A DNA stretch of 64,000 bases, taken from contig NZ_CP058670.1 in NCBI RefSeq assembly GCF_013414345.1, positions 2,521,349 to 2,585,348 of the forward strand. Direction: 5' to 3'. Below are positions 1 to 9,115 of this stretch, one piece after another. The stretch is from Microcella indica. GTDB taxonomy: Bacteria > Actinomycetota > Actinomycetes > Actinomycetales > Microbacteriaceae. The notes below the pieces were generated by a model. It saw only the letters and a list, made by a program, of their open reading frames with translations, was not told where the DNA came from and made no database searches. The position numbers were made by a program, and so were the translations under genes. Every line of letters starts with the position of its first letter. Position 1 is the stretch's first letter.

Positions 1-152
1 ACCTCGATGAGGTCGATCTGCGTCTCGACCCGGTCGTCGTCGAAGAGGCACAGCACGACACGGTCGGCCGCCTCGCTGAACAGGGCGAAGTTCGTGCCGT
101 TGCCGTCGAACGTCGCGCCGAGCGGATACGCGGAGCCTGGCCAGGTCTGCAT
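1..152 (-). CDS. glgX: Glycogen debranching enzyme GlgX, N-terminal part only
   Basis: Only the first 50 or so codons lie in the window; the gene runs off the left edge. Translation from ATG at 152 reads [17 protein letters not shown], then [20 protein letters not shown], the characteristic opening of the GlgX/TreX isoamylase-type debranching enzymes (N-terminal CBM48 domain before the GH13 barrel). Family knowledge: these enzymes cleave alpha-1,6 branches of glycogen in the cytoplasm. An AGAAGTGGGG stretch upstream could act as ribosome binding site. The frame stays open further upstream but offers no better start codon. The catalytic domain cannot be seen. Confidence 0.85.
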   Translation of the reverse strand, partial: MQTWPGSAYPLGATFDGNGTNFALFSEAADRVVLCLFDDDRVETQIDLIE

Positions 153-219
153 GCGGACACCCCACTTCTGTAGTTCTCCAGAGTAGGCGCTCGCCCGCGG
201 GCCAGCCTCCGAACGGCGT

Positions 220-1086
220 CTATACGGCCGTGAGCGTCCAGCCGATCATCAGCATGGTCACGATCGCGCCCGCGACGAAGTTGAGCAGCAGGAAGCGCTT
301 CCAGCCCCTGTTCGCGTCCTCCGCCGTCTCGTCGGTGACGTTCCACCACTGCGCCGTGCTCACGACGTACGGCAGGGCGGCGAAGGCCGCGAGCGGGCCG
401 GGCCACTCGGTGCCGAGCAGCAGGAGGCCCGAGGCGAGGTAGACGACGACCGCGAGGCGCGTCGTGGCCCGTGCGCCGATGATGGTCGCGATCGAGGAGA
501 GCCCGCCCTCGCGATCGGCGAGCACGTCCTGCACCGCTCCAAAGGCGTGGCTCGCGATGCCCCACAGGAAGAACGAGCCGAGGATGAGCCAGAGGGCGGG
601 CGTGACAACGGCGTCGGCGAGCACGAGGCCGTAAACAGCGGGACTCACGAAGTGGGTGCTCGAGGTGAGCGAATCGAGGAAGGGCTTCTCCTTGAAACGC
701 AGACCCTTCATCGAGTACGCGATGACGGCGAACACGCTGATCGCGAGCACGAGCCACGACAGGGGGTCGCCCACGATCACGAGGTAGACGAGGAACGGCA
801 CGTTCGCGACGAGGGCCGCCACGAGCGTCGTGCGATGGATGCTCGGGTCGAGCAGCGCGCCCTCCACACCGCCCTTGCGCGGGTTGCGGAGGTCGCTCTC
901 GTAGTCGAAGACGTCGTTGATGCCGTACATCGCGAGGTTGTAGGGGATGAGGAAGTAGAGCGTGCCCACGATGAGCGTGAGGTCGATCTCGCGCGCGGTG
1001 AGCAGGTAGGCGGCCGCGAAGGGGAAGGCCGTGTTGATCCAGCTGAGCGGGCGCGAGCTCAGCGTCAGCTGCGCGAGGGTGCTCAT
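220..1086 (-). CDS. crtEb: Lycopene elongase / UbiA-family prenyltransferase (CrtEb-like)
   Basis: A 288-residue membrane prenyltransferase of the UbiA superfamily. The first aspartate-rich motif is visible as NDVFDYESD near residue 57 and a second as [10 protein letters not shown] near residue 185; about eight hydrophobic segments follow the family layout. In C50-carotenoid producers CrtEb adds C5 units from DMAPP to both ends of lycopene, giving flavuxanthin-type products. It is the last gene of the carotenoid operon: its start overlaps the stop of the cyclase subunit by 4 bp. Position beside crtYf/crtYe supports the lycopene-elongase role over menaquinone or heme prenylation. Confidence 0.88.
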   Translation of the reverse strand: MSTLAQLTLSSRPLSWINTAFPFAAAYLLTAREIDLTLIVGTLYFLIPYNLAMYGINDVFDYESDLRNPRKGGVEGALLDPSIHRTTLVAALVANVPFLVYLVIVGDPLSWLVLAISVFAVIAYSMKGLRFKEKPFLDSLTSSTHFVSPAVYGLVLADAVVTPALWLILGSFFLWGIASHAFGAVQDVLADREGGLSSIATIIGARATTRLAVVVYLASGLLLLGTEWPGPLAAFAALPYVVSTAQWWNVTDETAEDANRGWKRFLLLNFVAGAIVTMLMIGWTLTAV

Positions 1087-1430
1087 GAGCGCCCACCCCT
1101 CTCCTGGGTGCCGTCGTCGGCGGCGCGGGTCGCGCTACCGCGTCGCGGAAGCAGCTCCCAGACCGCGGGCAGCAGCACGAGAGCCGCGACCGTGTAGGCG
1201 AAGTCCTCGATCGGAGCGACGCCGATGCGCACTCCGCTGATGAGGGCGTCGTCGTAGGCGACGAGCCCGGTGCCGATGATGACGTTGTCGAACACGGCGG
1301 TGAGCGTGAGCATGAGGATCGCGGCGAGGCCCACCGCACGCCACTCGGGCGAGCGTCGTGTCAGGACTGCTGCGACACCGACGATTGCGACCGCGGCGAG
1401 GAACACCGCATTGAGAAGCGTGTAGGTCAC
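1083..1430 (-). CDS. crtYf: C50 carotenoid cyclase subunit (CrtYf-like)
   Basis: A 115-residue integral membrane protein with three hydrophobic segments, matching one half of the heterodimeric CrtYc/CrtYd-type lycopene cyclase domain (motif VFDNVIIGTGLVAYD near residues 47-60, then PIEDFAYT). The GTG start at 1430 sits four bases into the upstream cyclase subunit gene. Together with the neighbouring subunit it should cyclise C50 carotenoids such as flavuxanthin to decaprenoxanthin or sarcinaxanthin; the ring type cannot be decided from sequence alone. Much longer open frames across this position are read-through and not real. Confidence 0.85.
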   Translation of the reverse strand: MTYTLLNAVFLAAVAIVGVAAVLTRRSPEWRAVGLAAILMLTLTAVFDNVIIGTGLVAYDDALISGVRIGVAPIEDFAYTVAALVLLPAVWELLPRRGSATRAADDGTQERGGRS

Positions 1431-1777
1431 GAGCCGGCCTCCACCGTGCGCGTGCGGCGCCGCCGCCCGGCGAGCAGATCTTTCGCCGCCGCGTAGGCGT
1501 TCATCGTGTTGTAGCTCAGCAGGGTCAAGAAGAAGACCTCCTCGAGCGGCAGCTCGGGGGCCACGAGCATCCCCGTCATGAAGTCCGTCTGCCCGCGGAA
1601 GAAGATGCCGAGGGCGATGCCCGCGACGTCCCAGATCAGGAAGAAAACCACGCCGAGCGGCAGCACGATCGCCGCCCGCCGCCAGTCGCGCCAGAAGAAG
1701 AGGCGAAACCGTCGGTCGAGGAGCACCATGCCCGTGAGGGCGATGGCGAGTGCGCCGAGGTAGGCGAAGCCGATCAC
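1427..1777 (-). CDS. crtYe: C50 carotenoid cyclase subunit (CrtYe-like)
   Basis: A 116-residue membrane protein, the partner of the following cyclase subunit. It shows LLDRRFRLFFWRDWRRA (residues 19-35) and the conserved PELPLEEVFFLTLLSYNTM (residues 74-92), typical of the lycopene cyclase domain in heterodimeric carotenoid cyclases. GTG at 1777 overlaps the crtI stop (GTGA), so translation is probably coupled. The arginine-rich C-terminus (GRRRRTR) is likely cytoplasmic. Which subunit is called e or f follows Corynebacterium gene order and is an inference. Confidence 0.85.
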   Translation of the reverse strand: MIGFAYLGALAIALTGMVLLDRRFRLFFWRDWRRAAIVLPLGVVFFLIWDVAGIALGIFFRGQTDFMTGMLVAPELPLEEVFFLTLLSYNTMNAYAAAKDLLAGRRRRTRTVEAGS

Positions 1778-3369
1778 GCCGCCGACGGCTCCTCGGCCCG
1801 CGGACCGGTCGACTCGAGGGGCTCGGGCAGCGGACCCGTCGAGGTGTCGCCGCGCAGGCGCTTGACGATGAGCTCGGCGCTGATGAGGCACATCGGCAGT
1901 CCGATGCCGGGCATCGTCGAGCCGCCCGCGAAGTACAGGCCGCGCACCTTCTTCGAGACGTTGCCTGCACGGAAGAACGCGCTCTGCTTGAGGATGTGGG
2001 CGGGCCCGAGCGCGGTGCCGCGCCACGCACCCAGGTCTTCGTGGAAGTTGCCGGGGCCGTAGGTGCGGCGCACGACGATGCGATCGGCGAGGTCGGGAAT
2101 GTGCGCCCACGTGGCGATCTGGTCGATGATGCGGTCGGCGTAGGCCTCGAGGGGCGTGTCACCGTCGCCATCGACGTCGCCGCGCCCGAAGGAGAGATCG
2201 GCGGGAGCCGGCACCAGCACGAAGACGTTCTCGTGCCCTTCCGGGGCGACCGAGGGGTCGACGCCGCTCGGCTTGCAGATGTAGAGCGAGGCCGGGTCGG
2301 GCAGGCTCGGCGTCGGCCCGAAGATGGCCTCGAAGTTCTCGCGCCAGTCCGCCGTGAAGAGCAGGGTGTGGTGCTCGAGCTGGGGCAGCTCGCCCTTCAC
2401 GCCCAGGTACAGCAGCAGCGCGCTCGGGCCCGCCGTCGCCTTGTCCCAGTACGACTGCGGGTAGGTCTGTAGCTCCTCCGGAAGGAGGGTGGTCTCGGTG
2501 TGGTGCAGGTCGGCGGCCGAGACGACGATGTCGGCCTCGATGATCTCCCCCGGTTCCTCTCCACGACCGGCGAGCTCGACGCCGCGCACCTGCTTCGATG
2601 TCTCGTCCACGACGATCCGCACGACCGGTGATGAGGTGCGGATGCTCACGCCCTGGTCGCGCGTGACGGCGGCGATGCGGTCGATGAGGCGCGTGAAGCC
2701 GCCCATCGGATAGAGCACTCCGTCGGCCAGGTCGAGGTGGCTCATCAGGTGGTACATGCTCGGCGTGAGGAAGGGCGAGGAGCCGAGGAAGACGGCGGGG
2801 TACCCCAGGATCTGCCGCAGCCGGAGGTCGCCGAAGCGCCGGGCGACGTAGGCGTCGAGGCTCTGCAGGAGCATGCGCACAAGCTTCGCGCTGCGCTTGA
2901 GCACGTCGCGCGTGAGCAGCGGGCCGAAGGAGGCGAAGCTCGTGTACAGGAACGACTTCTTCGCCATCTCGTACGTGTCTCGCGCCGACTCGAGATACGT
3001 CTCGAGCGCGCGACCGGCACCGGGCTCGATCGACTCGAACAGCGCGATGTTCTCCTCCCGAGACGCCGCGACGTCCACGGCACCCTCAAAGCCCTGGGTG
3101 ATGACGCGGTAGCCGGGGTCGAGCTGGATGAGCTCGAGCTGCTCGGCGGAGGACGTGCCGCACAGCCGGAAGAAGTGGTCGAAGACCTCGGGCATGAGGT
3201 ACCAGCTCGGCCCCGTGTCGAAGCGGAACCCGTCGACCTCCCAGGAGCCCGCGCGGCCGCCGAGAGCGTCGCGCTGCTCCACGAGCGTCACCTCGTGTCC
3301 GTCCCGCGCGAGCAGGGCTGCGGTGGAGAGGCCCGCGATGCCTCCGCCGATGACGACCGCGCGGCTCAC
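1774..3369 (-). CDS. crtI: Phytoene desaturase
   Basis: A 531-residue FAD-dependent desaturase that converts phytoene to lycopene. The N-terminal dinucleotide-binding motif VIGGGIAGLSTAALLARDG (residues 6-24) and VEQRDALGGRAG are intact, and the CrtI C-terminal signature appears as YFAGGSTMPGIGLPMCLISA. Length agrees with bacterial CrtI (about 490-550). It overlaps crtB upstream and crtYe downstream by 4 bp each, as expected for a translationally coupled pathway operon. Confidence 0.95.
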   Translation of the reverse strand: MSRAVVIGGGIAGLSTAALLARDGHEVTLVEQRDALGGRAGSWEVDGFRFDTGPSWYLMPEVFDHFFRLCGTSSAEQLELIQLDPGYRVITQGFEGAVDVAASREENIALFESIEPGAGRALETYLESARDTYEMAKKSFLYTSFASFGPLLTRDVLKRSAKLVRMLLQSLDAYVARRFGDLRLRQILGYPAVFLGSSPFLTPSMYHLMSHLDLADGVLYPMGGFTRLIDRIAAVTRDQGVSIRTSSPVVRIVVDETSKQVRGVELAGRGEEPGEIIEADIVVSAADLHHTETTLLPEELQTYPQSYWDKATAGPSALLLYLGVKGELPQLEHHTLLFTADWRENFEAIFGPTPSLPDPASLYICKPSGVDPSVAPEGHENVFVLVPAPADLSFGRGDVDGDGDTPLEAYADRIIDQIATWAHIPDLADRIVVRRTYGPGNFHEDLGAWRGTALGPAHILKQSAFFRAGNVSKKVRGLYFAGGSTMPGIGLPMCLISAELIVKRLRGDTSTGPLPEPLESTGPRAEEPSAA

Positions 3370-4265
3370 GCGGTCACCTCCGCGGGCACGGCGGTGCGGC
3401 GCGGTTGCGGGATGCGCCCCGCGAGCACCGCGAGAGCAATGCGCGCCTTCACCGGGTCGGGCACGCGCACGCGCGCCTGCACGAGCTGCGAGGCGGGCGT
3501 CGTGCGCAGTCGACGGGAGAGCTCGAAGAAGAGGCCCTGCGCGAGCGCGACGGCCTTCCGACTGCCGGCCGGCAGCTCGGGAATCACGGCTGCGGAGACG
3601 CTCAGGTCGTGGTCGATGTCGTCGAGCAAGCGGTGCTTCTCCTCTTCCGTGAACGAGTCCACCCTGATGCCGGGAAAGTAGCTGCGCCCGAGGGTCTCGA
3701 AGTCTGCGGCGAGATCGCGGAGGAAGTTGACCTTCTGGAACGCTGCGCCGAGGGCGCGCGCACCGCGCACCATGCGATCATTCTGCTCCTCGTCCGTGGG
3801 CGCATCCTGAAGGAACGCCCGCAGGCACATGAGGCCGACCACCTCCGCCGAGCCGTACACGTAGGTGTCGAAGCTCGCGTCGTCGTGCTCGGTGTCGGTG
3901 AGGTCCACGCGCATCGAGTGGAAGAACGGTCGAGTGAGCTCGGTGCCGAAGCCCACCTCGCGCGCCGTGCGAGCGAAGGCGTGGACGATGAGGTTCGCGC
4001 TGTAGCCGTGCTGCATCGCCTGCTCGGTGTCGGCCTCGAGCTCGTCGAGATACCGGCCCGCGGCGGCGATGTCGAGCCCAGCATCCGTCACCCCGCCGTC
4101 GACGATCTCGTCGGCGAGGCGCACGAGTGCGTAGACGTTCTCGACGTGCTGGCGCACGCGCGGGGCGAGCAGGCGCGACGCGAGACCGAAGGAGGTCGAG
4201 TAGCGGCGGATGACGACGCCGGCAGTCTCCTCGGCGACACGGTCGTACAGAGTGAGGCGGTTCAT
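3366..4265 (-). CDS. crtB: Phytoene synthase
   Basis: A 299-residue squalene/phytoene synthase that condenses two GGPP molecules to phytoene. The first aspartate motif is DEIVDG near residue 52 and the second is in NFLRDLAADFETLGRSYFP near residue 165, both expected for prenyl diphosphate binding. The start was set at ATG 4265, which overlaps the crtE stop (ATGA); a longer open frame reaching 4502 is read-through across crtE. The C-terminus is arginine-rich (GRIPQPRRT). Confidence 0.93.
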   Translation of the reverse strand: MNRLTLYDRVAEETAGVVIRRYSTSFGLASRLLAPRVRQHVENVYALVRLADEIVDGGVTDAGLDIAAAGRYLDELEADTEQAMQHGYSANLIVHAFARTAREVGFGTELTRPFFHSMRVDLTDTEHDDASFDTYVYGSAEVVGLMCLRAFLQDAPTDEEQNDRMVRGARALGAAFQKVNFLRDLAADFETLGRSYFPGIRVDSFTEEEKHRLLDDIDHDLSVSAAVIPELPAGSRKAVALAQGLFFELSRRLRTTPASQLVQARVRVPDPVKARIALAVLAGRIPQPRRTAVPAEVTA

Positions 4266-5332
4266 CGCATCCGTTCCAGAACCGTGGCGGCCACGGGGTG
4301 CAGCTCCGCGCGCAGGGCCTCGGGCATGTGCGGCTCGGCGAGCAGGTCGAGGGCGCGCTGCGCGCACCCGCGCACGAGGTCGTCGGCGAAGTTGCGGGCG
4401 CCGCACTCCTCGAGCATGGCGCGCGCGGTCTGGGCCTCCGCCTCCGTGAGGTCGTGCTTGCCGATGAGGTGCCGCAGCTCCTCCCACTGGGGCGTCGCGC
4501 ACGCGAAGGCGATGAGCACGGTGCGCTTGCCCTCGCGCAGATCGCCGATCGTCGTCTTGCCCGTGAACGACTCCTCGCCGAACACGCCCAGCACGTCGTC
4601 GACGATCTGGTACGCGATGCCGATCTCGCGACCGAAGTCGCCCAGCGTCGCCACGATCTGCTCGCTCGCCCCGGCCAGGATCCCGCCAGCCTGGAGCGGC
4701 GCCTCGAATGAGTACACCGCCGTCTTGAGCCGCTCCATCTGCAGGATGTCGTCCACGACCGGCGTGTGCGGGTCGATCGAGAAGTCCACGTCGATGAGCT
4801 CGCCGGCCGCGCTCGCGAACATGGCCTCGTCGAGCACCTCGAGCAGGCGGTCGCGCATCGTATCGGCCACGCCGCTGCGCTCCATGAGCCGGTAGCTGTT
4901 GAAGAGGGCGAGATCGCCGGCGATGACCGCGGCCGACACGCCCCGGTGCTCCGCGATCTCGACGCTCGCACCCCGGTCGACGGCGTGGTCGCGGTAGGTA
5001 CCGGAGATGTTCGGGATGCCCCGCCTCACGAAATCCCGATCGATCACGTCGTCGTGCACGATGAGCGCCGTGTGCAGCAGCTCGAAGGAGGCGCCCACGT
5101 GGGCGGCTACTTCGAGGTCGGTGCCGCCGAGCCCGCTGTAGGCGGCCATGACCATGCGGGGGCGGAATCGCTTGCCGCCCTGGGTGTTGCGCTCGAGCAG
5201 TCCCCAGAGGTGCTCGTAGTGCTCGCCCAGGGGCTCCGCGCGCTTCTTGGCTAGGCTGAAGAAGCGCTCCAGCACAGCGTCGACCACAGCGCCTCGCTCT
5301 TCAGCGATGGTGACCGGGTCGTTCCTCTTCAC
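4262..5332 (-). CDS. crtE: Geranylgeranyl diphosphate synthase (polyprenyl synthetase)
   Basis: A 356-residue trans-polyprenyl synthase. The first aspartate-rich motif is IVHDDVIDRDFVRRG (near residue 92) and the second is IVDDVLGVFGEES (near residue 245), preceded by GGKRFRPRMV at the IPP-binding region. It supplies GGPP for crtB, the next gene. The GTG start at 5332 lies only 21 bp from the divergent idi start, and a TAGTCT -10-like hexamer ends just before it, so the message may be leaderless. A GTG 18 bases further in (VTIAEERG) is an alternative start. Confidence 0.9.
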   Translation of the reverse strand: MKRNDPVTIAEERGAVVDAVLERFFSLAKKRAEPLGEHYEHLWGLLERNTQGGKRFRPRMVMAAYSGLGGTDLEVAAHVGASFELLHTALIVHDDVIDRDFVRRGIPNISGTYRDHAVDRGASVEIAEHRGVSAAVIAGDLALFNSYRLMERSGVADTMRDRLLEVLDEAMFASAAGELIDVDFSIDPHTPVVDDILQMERLKTAVYSFEAPLQAGGILAGASEQIVATLGDFGREIGIAYQIVDDVLGVFGEESFTGKTTIGDLREGKRTVLIAFACATPQWEELRHLIGKHDLTEAEAQTARAMLEECGARNFADDLVRGCAQRALDLLAEPHMPEALRAELHPVAATVLERMR

Positions 5333-5353
5333 CCGAGCAGACTACCGCCGCAC
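5333..5353. promoter_or_regulatory. 21-bp divergent spacer between crtE and idi
   Basis: Only 21 bases separate the two divergent start codons, too few for two conventional promoters with leaders. On the minus strand TAGTCT (5343-5338) lies 5 bases before the crtE GTG. This suggests leaderless transcription of crtE, with the idi promoter lying inside the crtE coding region or overlapping here. The promoter call is inferred from hexamer position only. Confidence 0.4.
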
Positions 5354-5893
5354 ATGACCGACATTCCTGAAACCGTCGTGCTCGTCGCCGACGACGGCAC
5401 TCCCGTCGGAACCGCGCCGAAGGCGACCGTCCACAGCACCGAGACGCCCCTGCACCTCGCCTTCTCCTGCCACGTCTTCGACGACCGCGGCCGGGTGCTC
5501 GTCACGCGTCGCGCGCTCGCCAAGAAGACCTGGCCGGGCGTATGGACGAATGCCTTCTGCGGCCACCCCGCCCCCGAGGAGCCGATGGAGGACGCACTCG
5601 TCCGCCGTGCCGAGCGCGAGCTCGGCCTGACGCTGACCGACGTGCGGGTGAGCCTGCCCGACTTCCGCTACCGGGCCGTCGACGCCTCGGGCGTCGTCGA
5701 GAACGAGATCTGCCCCGTGTTCACGGCGCGCGCGGTGGGGGAGCCCTCGCCCGCCGCCGACGAGGTCGCGGAGTGGGCGTGGGTCGAGCCCGAGCAGCTG
5801 CGCTCCGCCGTCGCCTCGACGCCCTTCGCGTTCAGCCCGTGGCTGGGCTGGCAGCTCGCGGCGTGGGAAGGCTCCTACTCGGCGCCCTCCTGA
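5354..5893 (+). CDS. idi: Isopentenyl-diphosphate delta-isomerase, type I
   Basis: A 179-residue Nudix-fold isomerase interconverting IPP and DMAPP, the allylic primer for CrtE and the C5 donor for CrtEb. The catalytic cysteine is in WTNAFCGHP (residues 61-69) and the metal-binding glutamate pair region is ENEICPVF (residues 116-123). It diverges from the carotenoid operon and its 3' end overlaps the convergent histidine-kinase gene by 19 bp. Confidence 0.95.
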   Translation: MTDIPETVVLVADDGTPVGTAPKATVHSTETPLHLAFSCHVFDDRGRVLVTRRALAKKTWPGVWTNAFCGHPAPEEPMEDALVRRAERELGLTLTDVRVSLPDFRYRAVDASGVVENEICPVFTARAVGEPSPAADEVAEWAWVEPEQLRSAVASTPFAFSPWLGWQLAAWEGSYSAPS

Positions 5894-7956
5894 GCCTCGG
5901 CACGAGCATCCTGACCCGTTTCTGACGGTGTCCGCATCGCGGTCGTGGCGACGTGCACCGAGACCGCCCGTTCTCGCGGAATGCGCAGGATGACCGTCGT
6001 GCCCGTGAGGCCGTCCGATTCGATGTCGATCGTGCCGCCGATGCGGGTCTCGACGAGGCCCTTGACGATCGGCAGTCCGAGGCCCGTGCCGGGTACCTCG
6101 CGGTGCCGCTCGGTCTGCACGCGGTAGAAGCGCTCCCAGACGTGCGGCAGGTCGGCGGCCGGGATGCCCGGGCCCTCGTCGACGACGCGAATCTCCACGG
6201 TCTCGTCCCCCTCGTCGATCACGTCCAGGCGCACGGTGCCGCCGTCGGGGCTGAACTTGACCGCGTTCGAGAGCAGGTTCGCGCACACGCGCGCGATGTC
6301 TTGGGTCACGCCCACGATCATGACGGGATGCTCGGGCACCGTGAGAGCGATCTGAACCTGCCGCGCGGGGCTCAGCCCCGAGGCGTCCTCGGCGCAGTGC
6401 CGCACGACTTCGAGAACGTCGAGCTGCGCGGCGGCGCGGGGGGCCGCACCGACGGAGCTGAGCTTGCTGAGCTCGAGCACGTCTTGGATGACGTCGGCCA
6501 GGCGACGGGCGTTGCGCGCGATGATCGTCGATGCCTGCTGGTCCCGCTCCTGCAGCAGTGATTCCTCGAGCTGCTCGGCGAAGCCGAGGATGCTCGTCAC
6601 GGGCGTGCGCAGCTCGTGGCTCACCGAGGCGATGAAGTCGTCCTTCTGCTCGTTGAGGCGTCGAAGGTCGTCGGCGACGGCGAGAGCCAGCTGCTCGCGC
6701 GCGTCGCGCGCGGTCACGTCGGTGAAGACGAGGGTCACGACCGGCTGGCCTCCGGCCTCCGCGTAGAAGGCGATGTCGACATCGAATCGGCGGTCGCCGC
6801 GCGTGATCTCAACGCGCCCGGGATCCCGCCCTCGGATGCGGTCGTCGAGCTCGCTCACGCCGAAGACGACGCGGTCGCGCTGCATCCAGATGCCCGCCGT
6901 GCCCCACGAGCTCGGCATCTCGCTGCGCCCGATCGCCTCCAGGGCCGTGGCGTTGACGCCGACGACGCGCAGACGCTCTCCGTCGAGCACCTCGGCGACG
7001 AGGATGCCGGTCTCGGAGCTGATGATGCCTCCGCGCAGGAGCGCCTCGCGGGCGCCGAGCTGGGTGACGACGTTGGCCCACTCGTTGCGCGCGGCCGAGA
7101 CGTAGAGGACGGCGACCGCGTAGACGATGAGGAAGGCCTGGATCAGCTCGACCGTCGTGCGCGTGCCGTCTCCGGCGAATACGGCGAACGGGCCGCCGCC
7201 CACCGCTGTGAGGATCGTGACGGCCATGGCAGTGAGGATGAGCTGGACGGCGACAACGATGGTGGGAGCGCGGAATGCCGCCCAGAGCAGCGCGATGAAC
7301 GGCAGGAAGGCCAGAGGCAGAATGTTTCCCGGCCAGAACGTCCAGGCGAGGATGCCGACGAGCGTGAGGGCCTGCAGCAATGCCTCCCACGGGTTCACCC
7401 GCTGCAATCGGCGTGGGCTCACGAGCGCCACCGGAGTGATGACGAGGAGAGCCGAGGCGTGCGAGAAGAAGAGGCCGAGGGCGGTCGGGATGAAATCCCG
7501 ACCGAGAAGCGCCCATGCGGTCAGGCCCGCCAGCAGGCCGATCGACACGGCGCCGACGACGGAGGCGAGGAGAAGCCGGTTCATGTCTCGCAAGCGCTCG
7601 AGACGTGCAACCGGTTCGCCTCGCGTGAGGACCCACGCGACGAGCCACGCTTCGACGGCGTTCGCGAGGCCGAAGAGGACGGCGACGAGAAGCTCGCGGC
7701 CACCGATGACGTTTCCGGCAGCGGTGACGGCCGCGATCGCGAGGGCGGCGGCGACGCGGTTGCCGCGCGAGGCGAGTACCGCTACCACGCTGATCCCGGC
7801 CGCGGGCCACCACGCTGCGATCGCGGCACCGACGGGGCTGAGGAGCACCGAGGTGACACTCACTGCTCCCGCCAGGAGGACAAGTGCCGCGATGCCGACG
7901 CGGCGCACGATGGCATCAGCGAAGAACAAGCGCCCGACGAGACCTCCCTGTCCCAC
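5875..7956 (-). CDS. MASE1-domain sensor histidine kinase
   Basis: A 693-residue membrane kinase. About ten hydrophobic segments (residues 10-300) carry a MASE1-like sensor with WWPAAGI; a PAS-like region follows (about 320-440), then HisKA with the phospho-acceptor in FIASVSHELRTPVTSILGF, and an HATPase domain with NLLSNAVKFSPDGG, DEGPGIP and GTGLGLPIVKG. GTG at 7956 was chosen because GGGAGGT lies six bases upstream; longer open frames reaching 8259 run into the divergent response-regulator gene. The divergent single-domain regulator at 8038 is the obvious partner. The signal sensed is unknown. Confidence 0.85.
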   Translation of the reverse strand: MGQGGLVGRLFFADAIVRRVGIAALVLLAGAVSVTSVLLSPVGAAIAAWWPAAGISVVAVLASRGNRVAAALAIAAVTAAGNVIGGRELLVAVLFGLANAVEAWLVAWVLTRGEPVARLERLRDMNRLLLASVVGAVSIGLLAGLTAWALLGRDFIPTALGLFFSHASALLVITPVALVSPRRLQRVNPWEALLQALTLVGILAWTFWPGNILPLAFLPFIALLWAAFRAPTIVVAVQLILTAMAVTILTAVGGGPFAVFAGDGTRTTVELIQAFLIVYAVAVLYVSAARNEWANVVTQLGAREALLRGGIISSETGILVAEVLDGERLRVVGVNATALEAIGRSEMPSSWGTAGIWMQRDRVVFGVSELDDRIRGRDPGRVEITRGDRRFDVDIAFYAEAGGQPVVTLVFTDVTARDAREQLALAVADDLRRLNEQKDDFIASVSHELRTPVTSILGFAEQLEESLLQERDQQASTIIARNARRLADVIQDVLELSKLSSVGAAPRAAAQLDVLEVVRHCAEDASGLSPARQVQIALTVPEHPVMIVGVTQDIARVCANLLSNAVKFSPDGGTVRLDVIDEGDETVEIRVVDEGPGIPAADLPHVWERFYRVQTERHREVPGTGLGLPIVKGLVETRIGGTIDIESDGLTGTTVILRIPRERAVSVHVATTAMRTPSETGQDARAEAQEGAE

Positions 7957-8037
7957 TGGCGCACCTCCCGCGTATCGCCGCACTCGCGCGGTCGTTACAT
8001 GAGAGGATACGGAAGAACGGGGAGGGGAGGGCCGCGT

Positions 8038-8412
8038 ATGTCGACAATACTGATCGTGGAGGACGAGCCCGACGTGCTCCTCCTGCTCGAGAACCGTGTG
8101 CGGGGTGCCGGTCACGAGGTGCTCAGCGCGATCGACGGCGAGCAGGGTCTCGAGCTCGCCGCGACTCAGAAGCCCGACCTCATCATCCTCGACTGGATGA
8201 TGCCCAAGCGTGACGGCATCGAGGTGTGCGAAGAGCTGCGACGGCACGACCCCGACCACCGACTCAAGGTGCTCATGCTCACCGCGCGGTCGCAGCGCAG
8301 CGACGTCGACCGGGCGTTCGAGGCGGGCGCGGACGACTACATCGTGAAGCCGTTCAGCTCGCGCGAGCTCATCGAGCGCATCGGCGCACTGCTCTCGCCC
8401 GCGACCGACTGA
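8038..8412 (+). CDS. Single-domain response regulator
   Basis: A 124-residue receiver domain with no output domain. The acidic pocket is VEDEPD (residues 7-12), the phospho-acceptor Asp is in LIILDWMMPKRDG, the Thr in MLTARS and the Lys in YIVKPFSS. GGGGAGGGGAGGG precedes the ATG. It diverges from the MASE1 histidine kinase with 81 bp between starts, so the two should share a regulatory region and form a two-component pair. Output is probably protein-protein, as in CheY- or Spo0F-like regulators; that is an inference. Confidence 0.9.
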   Translation: MSTILIVEDEPDVLLLLENRVRGAGHEVLSAIDGEQGLELAATQKPDLIILDWMMPKRDGIEVCEELRRHDPDHRLKVLMLTARSQRSDVDRAFEAGADDYIVKPFSSRELIERIGALLSPATD

Positions 8413-8445
8413 GCGGGTGCTGCGCCGCGCTGCCCCCGGGCGTCG

Positions 8446-9033
8446 CTAGTGCTGCGCGTCGAGTTCGGTGCGGTGGAAGTTCTGGAACGAGCGCGAGGCG
8501 GTCGGGCCGCGCTGCCCCTGATACCGGTTGAGATAGCCGCCCGTGCCGTACGGGTTCTCGGCGGGGGAGCTGAGGCGGAAGAAGCACAGCTGCCCGATCT
8601 TCATGCCCGGCCAGAGCTTGATGGGCAGCGTGGCGACGTTGCTGAGCTCTAGCGTCACGTGGCCGCTGAAGCCGGGGTCGATGAAGCCCGCCGTGGAGTG
8701 GGTGAGCAAGCCCAGTCGACCGAGCGAGCTCTTGCCCTCCAGTCGCGCGGCGACGTCGTCGGGCAGCGTCACGAGCTCGTAGGTCGAGCCGAGCACGAAC
8801 TCACCAGGGTGCAGAATGAACGGCTCACCCGGCTTCGCCTCCACTAAGCGCGTCAGTTCGGGCTGCTCTTCCGCGGGGTCGATGAACGGGTACTTGTGGT
8901 TGTCGAACAGCCGGAAGAGACCGTCGATGCGCACGTCGACGCTCGACGGCTGCACCATCGACAGGTCTAGCGGATCGAGCCCGATGCGCCCGGAGTCGAG
9001 TTCGGCGCGGATATCTCGGTCGCTCAGTAGCAT
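8446..9033 (-). CDS. dcd: dCTP deaminase (possibly dUMP-forming)
   Basis: A 195-residue trimeric nucleotide deaminase. Signature segments are [20 protein letters not shown] (residues 99-118) and [14 protein letters not shown], with the catalytic Glu in TLELSN. The C-terminal [20 protein letters not shown] resembles actinobacterial enzymes that deaminate dCTP and also hydrolyse the product to dUMP; the bifunctional character is inferred from taxonomy. It acts in cytoplasmic thymidylate supply. Confidence 0.93.
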   Translation of the reverse strand: MLLSDRDIRAELDSGRIGLDPLDLSMVQPSSVDVRIDGLFRLFDNHKYPFIDPAEEQPELTRLVEAKPGEPFILHPGEFVLGSTYELVTLPDDVAARLEGKSSLGRLGLLTHSTAGFIDPGFSGHVTLELSNVATLPIKLWPGMKIGQLCFFRLSSPAENPYGTGGYLNRYQGQRGPTASRSFQNFHRTELDAQH

Positions 9034-9115
9034 GGCGTCAGCCTATCGAGCGGGATGCCCGGCGCGGGTTGCGCGGAGCATCCTCGCCCCCACCCGTCCC
9101 GAAAGGTTCCCGCCC

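Noticed and set aside
1083..2171. 362-codon minus-strand open frame over the carotenoid genes
   Set aside because: Only the last 115 codons match a cyclase subunit; the rest is an out-of-frame shadow of crtI in high-GC DNA.
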